From: Lachnospiraceae bacterium
GTDB lineage: Bacteria > Bacillota > Clostridia > Lachnospirales > Lachnospiraceae
Direction: 5' to 3'
NCBI GenBank assembly: GCA_900752065.1
Contig: CAADTT010000078.1
Span: 1 to 64,000, forward strand
DNA length: 64,000 nucleotides
The translations under genes were made by a program, and so were the position numbers. The notes beneath the pieces were generated by a model. The model was not told the origin of the DNA. It ran no database searches and saw only the letters and a program-made list of their open reading frames with translations. Below, in pieces: positions 58,196 through 64,000 of this stretch (position 1 is its first letter; every line of letters starts with the position of its first letter).

Positions 58196-58812
58196 ATACA
58201 GAGATTACATACACAACAGTCGATACGGATGCTCTCGATTTTCTAAAGGTGATTTATTTCGGAGTAATTACCAATCCTTACGAAGCCGCCAGCAAGAGAG
58301 CCTACCTGGATATGAACCGAACAATCCGTTTCAATGGAATGCCGGAAGAAAAACGGACTGAACTTCGCTCTTCTGTCACCACTCTCCTTGAAAAAGAAAT
58401 CCGGCTATTATCACCGGAGATCATCACAAGCCAGAAGGAATACGATGTCTGGCATCATGCGCGGTGTACAGAAATCCGTTCCCTCTACCGCAATAACGGA
58501 ATCGAGTTCCATTTTGGTCAGTCACAGAAATGGCTGAACATGATGATAAAGTATCTGTATATGATTGGTGAATGCTCCTTTGACGGCATATTTGAATTTC
58601 TCCATGTACCTCTGGATAACTATGTATTTGATGTTGCCCAGAAGGAACTTGGAATCTCTCGCCCGAAAATCTCCTGGAGCAGATGGGATGACTACTCCGG
58701 GCAATACGAAATATATCAGAATGAGTTGCGTTCCAGAATCCATGACTACCCACCTCTGCGTTGGGAATTCAAATATTGGATGAAAGAAGCACGGCAACAC
58801 TCGTTAGAGTAG
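58192..58812 (+). CDS. Unknown helical protein
   Basis: Protein of 206 residues from the ATG at 58192 (GAGGAG upstream). It is mainly helical, with NPYEAASKRAYLDMNRTIRFNGMPEEKR and FGQSQKWLNMMIKYLYMIGE. The latter part resembles the HEPN-like or phage-associated family of about 200 residues seen with ImmA-linked genes, but no catalytic residues stand out. It is in an operon with the preceding small gene (4-bp overlap). Confidence 0.65.
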   Translation: MNTEITYTTVDTDALDFLKVIYFGVITNPYEAASKRAYLDMNRTIRFNGMPEEKRTELRSSVTTLLEKEIRLLSPEIITSQKEYDVWHHARCTEIRSLYRNNGIEFHFGQSQKWLNMMIKYLYMIGECSFDGIFEFLHVPLDNYVFDVAQKELGISRPKISWSRWDDYSGQYEIYQNELRSRIHDYPPLRWEFKYWMKEARQHSLE

Positions 58813-58838
58813 GTCGCACTACTTGCGGAGGAGAATGC

Positions 58839-59159
58839 ATGACAAATACCGAAAAACAAAGAGTTCTCCAAGACCTCAAGAATACTGAAACCTGTTCGGT
58901 AAGCAGCTACTACGAGGCTCTGGAGAACTTAGAAGATATGAAATACAACTACGGTGATTACATGATCACCGAACCAATAGACTGCCAGGAGGAATTGAAA
59001 CGGTTACCGGAAGCTGACTATGACCTGTGCTGCGCACTACTCACGATGCTTCTACGGGAAGACCATTTCTGCAACGGTTCCTTTGAGAGACGGCACAGAG
59101 CCGGAGATGTTCAGCCCATTCTGGATAGGATGCTTGCTCTCCTGGCAGATGGAGAATAG
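58839..59159 (+). CDS. Small unknown protein
   Basis: Protein of 106 residues from the ATG at 58839 (GGAGGAG upstream): TEKQRVLQDLKNTETCSVSSYYEALENLEDMKYNYGDYMITEPIDCQEELKRLPEADYDLCCALLTMLLREDHF. Acidic and helical; the second half resembles DUF6508-type proteins in length and composition (tentative). It is followed 9 bp later by the nuclease-like gene, so it is in the same operon. Confidence 0.65.
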   Translation: MTNTEKQRVLQDLKNTETCSVSSYYEALENLEDMKYNYGDYMITEPIDCQEELKRLPEADYDLCCALLTMLLREDHFCNGSFERRHRAGDVQPILDRMLALLADGE

Positions 59160-59168
59160 GAGGCGGAG

Positions 59169-60143
59169 ATGGCAACACTTGAATCATATGGTCGAGAAGT
59201 ACACAGCATCTTCCAACTCCTCGGTGAAAAAGAGAATGACATCACGCTTAGTATGTCCTGGGCATTAACAAGATGCCCAGAGTTCCTCAAAGCTGTGGTG
59301 CAGCATATCTGCGGTTTGGAACCGGACACGGATGCCGTCACGGTCATGAACCAGAAGTATGATGCCGACACAGGCATCACTGATATTGAAGTGACCGACC
59401 ACAGAACATTCCATATTATTTTTGAAGCAAAGCGTGGATGGCTGCTGCCCTGCGAGGAACAGCTGACGAAATACTCTGTCCGGCTGTCGGCATCATCGGC
59501 TGCAGTCAAACAGATCGTGACCTTGTCTGAATGCACACAGGCATATGCCGGAGCGTACCTTCCGTTCACGGTGGCTCCCAACGGCATTCCCATTCAGCAC
59601 CTCTCCTACCGGGAGGTCTACCAGATGGCGACTGATGCCAGAGCCGCTTCGAACCATGAACAAAAACATCTCCTTGCGGAGTTCTGCGATTACTTACGGG
59701 AGGTAATGACCATGCAGAAAAAGGACTCAAACATGGTGTATGTCGTTGCCCTGGGAACCCAGAAGCCGGATGGTTGCGACATCACTTGGATCGATATCGT
59801 TCAAAAACACAATAAATATTTCTGCCCTGTCGGAGGCAACGGCTGGCCGAAAGAGCCGCCAAACTACATAGCATTCCGCTACTATGGGCAGCTTCAGTCC
59901 ATCCATCACATTGAAGGATACACCGTTTCTCGGAATATGCATGATGAGATACCAGAAATGCCGGACGAAGTCTGGGATACCGATTGCTATATTTACAAAT
60001 TGGGACCGGCAATCGTCCCCGGAAAGACAGTTAAAACTGGGAAGATTTTTAGAAATGGGCGAGTATGGGCAATGCTGGACACTCTCCTGACCTGTGATAC
60101 CATCAGCGAAGCGAGAGATTTGACCCAGGAACGACTTGGATAA
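59169..60143 (+). CDS. PD-(D/E)XK-like nuclease of unknown role
   Basis: Protein of 324 residues. Residues 50-90 contain DADTGITDIEVTDHRTFHIIFEAKRG, a D then E-x-K motif of restriction-like nucleases. The C-terminal half includes WIDIVQKHNKYFCPVGGNGWPKEPPNYIAFRYYGQLQSIHHIEGY, which has the feel of a nucleotide- or DNA-binding domain. It lies upstream of an MBL-fold lipoprotein and a type I restriction gene, so it may be part of a defence cassette (inference). Confidence 0.7.
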   Translation: MATLESYGREVHSIFQLLGEKENDITLSMSWALTRCPEFLKAVVQHICGLEPDTDAVTVMNQKYDADTGITDIEVTDHRTFHIIFEAKRGWLLPCEEQLTKYSVRLSASSAAVKQIVTLSECTQAYAGAYLPFTVAPNGIPIQHLSYREVYQMATDARAASNHEQKHLLAEFCDYLREVMTMQKKDSNMVYVVALGTQKPDGCDITWIDIVQKHNKYFCPVGGNGWPKEPPNYIAFRYYGQLQSIHHIEGYTVSRNMHDEIPEMPDEVWDTDCYIYKLGPAIVPGKTVKTGKIFRNGRVWAMLDTLLTCDTISEARDLTQERLG

Positions 60144-60165
60144 TTTTTACGAGGAAGTGAATGAA

Positions 60166-61437
60166 ATGAAACATTATTTACCACTATTCTTGGCCTTTAT
60201 CCTATGCTTCACCTTCGCAGGTTGTAGCGATGCCGCCGAGCATTCTTCTCCAGCAACATCTCTTTCCGAAAGCATTGTCCAAACCGAACCGGAATCAACC
60301 ACGGTACCGACCGAGGAGATGACCTCGCAAAGCGATGAAACAACAGTGCCTGCTATGCCAGAAGCCACAGAGCAACCATCAACCGCCCCTACTACTCCAC
60401 CTGATGTTGCGGAGCAACTCCCTGTGGATTCCTCTTTTTCAATTCACTATATTGATGTGGGACAGGCTGACGCTGCTCTCGTGGAATGTGATGGTCACTA
60501 CATGATGATTGATGGCGGCAATAAAGCGGATTCCAGTTTGATTTATTCAGTCCTCAAAAATACAGGTGTCACCAAACTCGACATCGTTGTAGGCACCCAT
60601 GCACATGAAGACCATATCGGCGGTCTGCCAGGTGCTTTCAATTATACAACCGCTGATCTCACACTCTGCCCAACTACCAATTATGACAGCGATGCATTTA
60701 ATGACTTCAAAAAATATGCTGATAAAAGCGGCGGCGGCATTACAATTCCGTCAGCAGGGGATACATACACATTAGGGAGTGCTACCATTGACATTCTTGC
60801 TGTGAATGATGGAAGTGACACCAACAACACGTCCATCGTCTTGAAAATCACTTATGGCAGCACAGCCTTCCTGTTTACTGGCGATGCCGAGCGTGAAGTG
60901 GAACAGGCCATTCTAAACAGAGGAGCAGACCTATCCGCCACAGTACTGAAAGTGGGCCACCACGGAAGTGATACCAGCACCACATATCCATTTCTCCGTG
61001 AAATCATGCCGGAGTATGCCATCATTTCTGTGGGAGAGGGAAACTCCTATGGGCATCCTACTGATAATAATCTGAGCCGTCTGCGTGATGCTGATGTAAC
61101 TGTGTACCGGACAGATTTGAATGGAGATATTTTTGTCACCTCGGACGGTCAGTCAGTTTCTATTTCTTCTGACAAAATGGCTAATATAGATGAAATTATG
61201 ACTCCCGGCAGCGGTGCCACCACTACACCTCCTGCTACGCAAAAGCCTGACTTTTTCCAGAATGATTTGCCTTCAGAAGGCACAGATTATATCGTCAACA
61301 CCAACACGGGAAAATTCCACTATCCTTCTTGTAGCAGTGTAAAGAAGATGAAAGAAAGCAACAAAATGTTCTTTACTGGTACACGGGATGAACTGATTTC
61401 CCAAGGCTACGATCCATGCGGCAATTGTCATCCGTAA
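60166..61437 (+). CDS. MBL-fold (ComEC-like) lipoprotein hydrolase
   Basis: Protein of 423 residues from the ATG at 60166. It has a lipoprotein signal (LPLFLAFILCFTFAGC), a Ser/Thr/Pro/Glu-rich linker (to about 95), and a metallo-beta-lactamase domain with THAHEDHIGG (HxHxDH), FLFTGDAE and VLKVGHHGSD, the ComEC/Rec2 C-terminal type. A C-terminal zinc-type module (NTGKFHYPSCSSVKKM, YDPCGNCHP) follows, as in Ada-like or secreted nuclease proteins. It is probably a surface-anchored nuclease or phosphodiesterase. Confidence 0.88.
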   Translation: MKHYLPLFLAFILCFTFAGCSDAAEHSSPATSLSESIVQTEPESTTVPTEEMTSQSDETTVPAMPEATEQPSTAPTTPPDVAEQLPVDSSFSIHYIDVGQADAALVECDGHYMMIDGGNKADSSLIYSVLKNTGVTKLDIVVGTHAHEDHIGGLPGAFNYTTADLTLCPTTNYDSDAFNDFKKYADKSGGGITIPSAGDTYTLGSATIDILAVNDGSDTNNTSIVLKITYGSTAFLFTGDAEREVEQAILNRGADLSATVLKVGHHGSDTSTTYPFLREIMPEYAIISVGEGNSYGHPTDNNLSRLRDADVTVYRTDLNGDIFVTSDGQSVSISSDKMANIDEIMTPGSGATTTPPATQKPDFFQNDLPSEGTDYIVNTNTGKFHYPSCSSVKKMKESNKMFFTGTRDELISQGYDPCGNCHP

Positions 61438-61582
61438 AGAAAACGGCTAATAACCGTTTCAAACGGCGAGCCGGTAACGCATAGAACTCAATTGGGGTTT
61501 TGTGACCTATCTCATTCAAGTAAATTAACGGACCAGTTCAGGTTTATTGGCCCATTACCAAAATAATATATGGAGGAAATCA

Positions 61583-64000
61583 ATGGCTACTATATTTAAC
61601 GAAGACAACACCATTGAGCAGATGATACTTTCCACACTTCAGGGAAACGGCTGGAAATATATTCCCGCCGAAGAACTCCCTCGTATGTATTCGGATGTAC
61701 TCGTTGAGCCGATGGTAAAACAGGCGCTTATTCGCCTCAACCCTGAAATTGCAGAAGACCCTTCCCGCGCGGATGAGGTGATTTATAAGCTGAGAACAGT
61801 TATTCTGTCTGTTCATCCTCATAACCTCGTTACTCAGAATGAGGTCTTCAAGAAAATGATCTTTGAAGAAAATTCTTATCCTTTTGGCAAAGATGGCCGT
61901 ATGATTCCGATTCGTTTCTTCGGTACGATGCGCAAAGAAGACCTTGCTCTCAACGAATATGTTGTAACCAACCAGTGGGTATATCCTCAAGCTGAAGGCG
62001 GCAAACGACTGGACATAGTTCTCTTGATTAATGGTTTTCCAGTTGTTGTTGGCGAACTAAAAACTCCTGTTCGTAGCGCCATCACATGGCTGGATGCAGC
62101 TGGAGATATTTCCGCTTACGAAAAAAGCATTCCTGCTATGTTCGTAACCAATGTCTTCAACTTCGCTACCGAGGGTAAGTGCTATCGGTATGGCTCTATC
62201 AATATGCCTATCAATATGTGGGGCCCTTGGCATACTGCCACTCACAAAACTGAAGGACGCCTCGCCGATGTAAAAATCAGCGTCGCAGATATGATTACAC
62301 CAGAGAACGTCATGGATATTTTCCAGTTTTTCACGATGTTCGCTACGGACAAAAAGTATCGTAAATATAAAATAATCTGTCGATACCAGCAGTTTGAAGG
62401 CGCTAATATGATTGTTAACCGTGTAGTTGCTGGATATCCGAAGAAAGGCCTTATTTGGCATTTTCAAGGTTCCGGCAAGTCACTGCTAATGGTCTTTGCC
62501 GCACAGAAGCTAAGAATGATTCCAGAGCTCAAGAATCCAACTGTTGTAATCGTTGATGATCGTATAGACCTGGAAACACAGATTACCGCTACGTTTAATG
62601 CATCGGATATTCCAAATCTGACCAGTGCGTCAACCAAAGAAGAACTTATTGCTTTCTTCCGAGGGGACATGAGAAAAATTCTCATCACCACTATCTTCAA
62701 ATTTGGAGAAGTAAGCGGCGAATTGAATCCTCGTGATAATATCATTGTCATGGTTGATGAAGCCCATAGAACACAGGAAGGCGATCTGGGTGAAAAAATG
62801 CGAATTGCACTGCCGAACGCATTCTTCTTCGGCTTAACCGGTACCCCTATCAACCGTATCGATAAAAATACCTTCGCAACGTTCGGTGCTGAAGAAGATC
62901 GTACAGGCTATATGAGCCGTTATTCCTTTTCTGATTCTATTCGAGACGGTGCTACTCTTCCTCTCCACTTTGAGCCTGTACCAGTTGAGCTTCATGTCGA
63001 CAAGGATAAATTGGATCGCGAGTTCGAAGCTATGACAGATGAAGTAGGTCTCAGCAAAGAGGAAAAGAATGAGCTTTCTCGCAGAGTTAACATGAAAGCG
63101 ATTATGTATAACCCTGCCCGAATCCGCAAAGTGTGTGAGCACATTGCTAAACACTTTAAGGAAAAAATAGAGCCAAATGGCTATAAAGGTCAGGTCGTGG
63201 TTTATGATCGTGAGTGCTGTTTGATGTATAAAGAAGTCCTCGACGAACTGCTCGGAGAAGAAGCCAGCACAATCGTCATGGACACAAATAATGATAAAGA
63301 GGACCGATATAAGAAGTATCGCCGTGACCGTGATGCAGAGAGTAAAGTGTTGGATACTTTCCGTGACCCTGCCAGTCCTTTGAAGCTCGTTATCGTTACT
63401 TCAAAATTGTTGACTGGTTTTGACGCACCGATTCTTCAAGTGATGTATCTGGATAAGCCAATGAAGGATCATACACTCCTACAGGCAATCTGTAGAACCA
63501 ATCGTACATATGACCAGGGAAAAACTCATGGACTTATCGTTGACTACATTGGCATCTTTGATGATGTGGCCCGTGCATTAGATTTCGATGAAAGTAGCAT
63601 GCGCAAAATAATCACAAACATTGAAGATATCAAAAAACAGCTTCCTGAACTTCTCAAAAAGTGCCTGGGCTATTTCATCGGCGTTGACAGAACGATTGAG
63701 GGCTGGGAGGGGCTCATGGCGGCGCAGGAATGCTTGCCTACCAACAAGGAAAAAGATGCATTTGCTGCCGACTACCGTGTATTAAACCGCGCTTGGGACG
63801 CCTTATCTCCTGATATTTTCCTGAATGCCTACAAACCTGATTACCAGTGGCTGTCTCGTGTATACGAATCAGTGAAGCCAACCGATGGCCGTGGTGGATT
63901 GATCTGGGCTTCTTTGGGTGCAAAAACAATCGAACTTGTCCATCAGAATCTGACTGTCGGCGAGGCGGATGAAGATATGGAAATTCTCGCAATGGACGCT
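61583..64000 (+). CDS. hsdR: Type I restriction enzyme R subunit (HsdR), partial at window end
   Basis: Open reading frame from the ATG at 61583 (GGAGG upstream) for at least 806 codons to the window edge. The N-terminal PD-(D/E)XK nuclease has RLDIVLLINGFPVVVGELKTP. The SF2 motor has Walker A WHFQGSGKSLLMVF, DEAH MVDEAHRTQEGDLG, motif III LTGTPINR, and later SKLLTGFDAP and QAICRTNRTY. It cleaves and translocates unmodified DNA as part of an HsdRMS complex. HsdM and HsdS are not in the window and presumably follow. The 145-bp gap before it holds no gene. Confidence 0.93.
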   Translation, partial: MATIFNEDNTIEQMILSTLQGNGWKYIPAEELPRMYSDVLVEPMVKQALIRLNPEIAEDPSRADEVIYKLRTVILSVHPHNLVTQNEVFKKMIFEENSYPFGKDGRMIPIRFFGTMRKEDLALNEYVVTNQWVYPQAEGGKRLDIVLLINGFPVVVGELKTPVRSAITWLDAAGDISAYEKSIPAMFVTNVFNFATEGKCYRYGSINMPINMWGPWHTATHKTEGRLADVKISVADMITPENVMDIFQFFTMFATDKKYRKYKIICRYQQFEGANMIVNRVVAGYPKKGLIWHFQGSGKSLLMVFAAQKLRMIPELKNPTVVIVDDRIDLETQITATFNASDIPNLTSASTKEELIAFFRGDMRKILITTIFKFGEVSGELNPRDNIIVMVDEAHRTQEGDLGEKMRIALPNAFFFGLTGTPINRIDKNTFATFGAEEDRTGYMSRYSFSDSIRDGATLPLHFEPVPVELHVDKDKLDREFEAMTDEVGLSKEEKNELSRRVNMKAIMYNPARIRKVCEHIAKHFKEKIEPNGYKGQVVVYDRECCLMYKEVLDELLGEEASTIVMDTNNDKEDRYKKYRRDRDAESKVLDTFRDPASPLKLVIVTSKLLTGFDAPILQVMYLDKPMKDHTLLQAICRTNRTYDQGKTHGLIVDYIGIFDDVARALDFDESSMRKIITNIEDIKKQLPELLKKCLGYFIGVDRTIEGWEGLMAAQECLPTNKEKDAFAADYRVLNRAWDALSPDIFLNAYKPDYQWLSRVYESVKPTDGRGGLIWASLGAKTIELVHQNLTVGEADEDMEILAMDA

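Noticed and set aside
1..64000. CRISPR arrays, tRNA and rRNA genes
   Set aside because: No regularly spaced repeats of CRISPR type and no tRNA or rRNA signatures were seen on either strand.

Overview
The window looks like a low-to-mid GC Clostridia (Lachnospiraceae/Oscillospiraceae-type) chromosome that carries a large siphovirus-type prophage. The evidence is strong AGGAGG-type ribosome binding sites throughout, Firmicutes-style phage modules (P27-type small terminase, HK97-type head genes, ArpU-like late regulator, large serine recombinases) and an ImmA/IrrE-type immunity pair. I cannot name the species.

Layout. (1) 1-4560, probable host DNA: a Crp/Fnr-type regulator on +, convergent with a minus-strand redox/sulfur cluster (SDR oxidoreductase, rhodanese lipoprotein, thioredoxin, rhodanese, and a CoA-disulfide-reductase/rhodanese fusion broken by one base). 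Two promoters of this cluster carry the same 13-bp palindrome, GTGATTTTATCAC or its reverse complement, exactly 22 bp upstream of a TATAAT box. This points to activation by the neighbouring Crp/Fnr protein. (2) 4692-8366: integration module with two large serine recombinases, a SHOCT-like protein and an HTH/zinc-ribbon protein. (3) 8513-9635: lipoprotein, small protein and XRE regulator with twin operators. (4) 9822-29463, minus strand, read right to left: terminase large subunit, portal, ClpP-type protease, capsid, connectors, tail tube, tail chaperone with a -1 frameshift, tape measure, Dit, tail lysin/spike proteins, holin and a two-enzyme endolysin. (5) 29574-34192: accessory block with a gamma-glutamylcyclotransferase-like protein, an amidoligase and a protein sharing the amidoligase C-terminus, each set behind a recurring promoter/leader repeat. 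(6) 34189-38396: ParB-methyltransferase, small terminase, an IS110/IS1111-type insertion in the probable cos region, and a frameshifted HNH endonuclease. (7) 38542-49811: ArpU-like regulator, SNF2 helicase, VRR-NUC nuclease and D5-like primase-helicase on minus, then DUF2800, DUF2815, MetK and a family A DNA polymerase on +. (8) 49888-57311: control region with several DNA-binding proteins, a Y-family polymerase (UmuC-like) and a divergent XRE repressor. (9) 57385-64000: ImmA-type protease, small unknown genes, a PD-(D/E)XK-like protein, an MBL-fold lipoprotein and a type I restriction HsdR subunit that runs off the window.

How it works together: the regions form a near-complete temperate phage. 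The recombinases integrate or excise it, the XRE/ImmA and other XRE proteins hold lysogeny, the two early operons replicate DNA, the ArpU-like protein probably turns on the late operon through two repeated promoter elements just downstream of its gene, and the late genes build and release particles. The IS110 insertion beside the putative cos site and the broken HNH gene suggest packaging may be impaired. The most interesting unexplained signal is a four-copy element (TTCGGAA, exactly 13 nt, GGCTGCATAGCTG) at a constant distance upstream of the first genes of the integration operon and both early operons.
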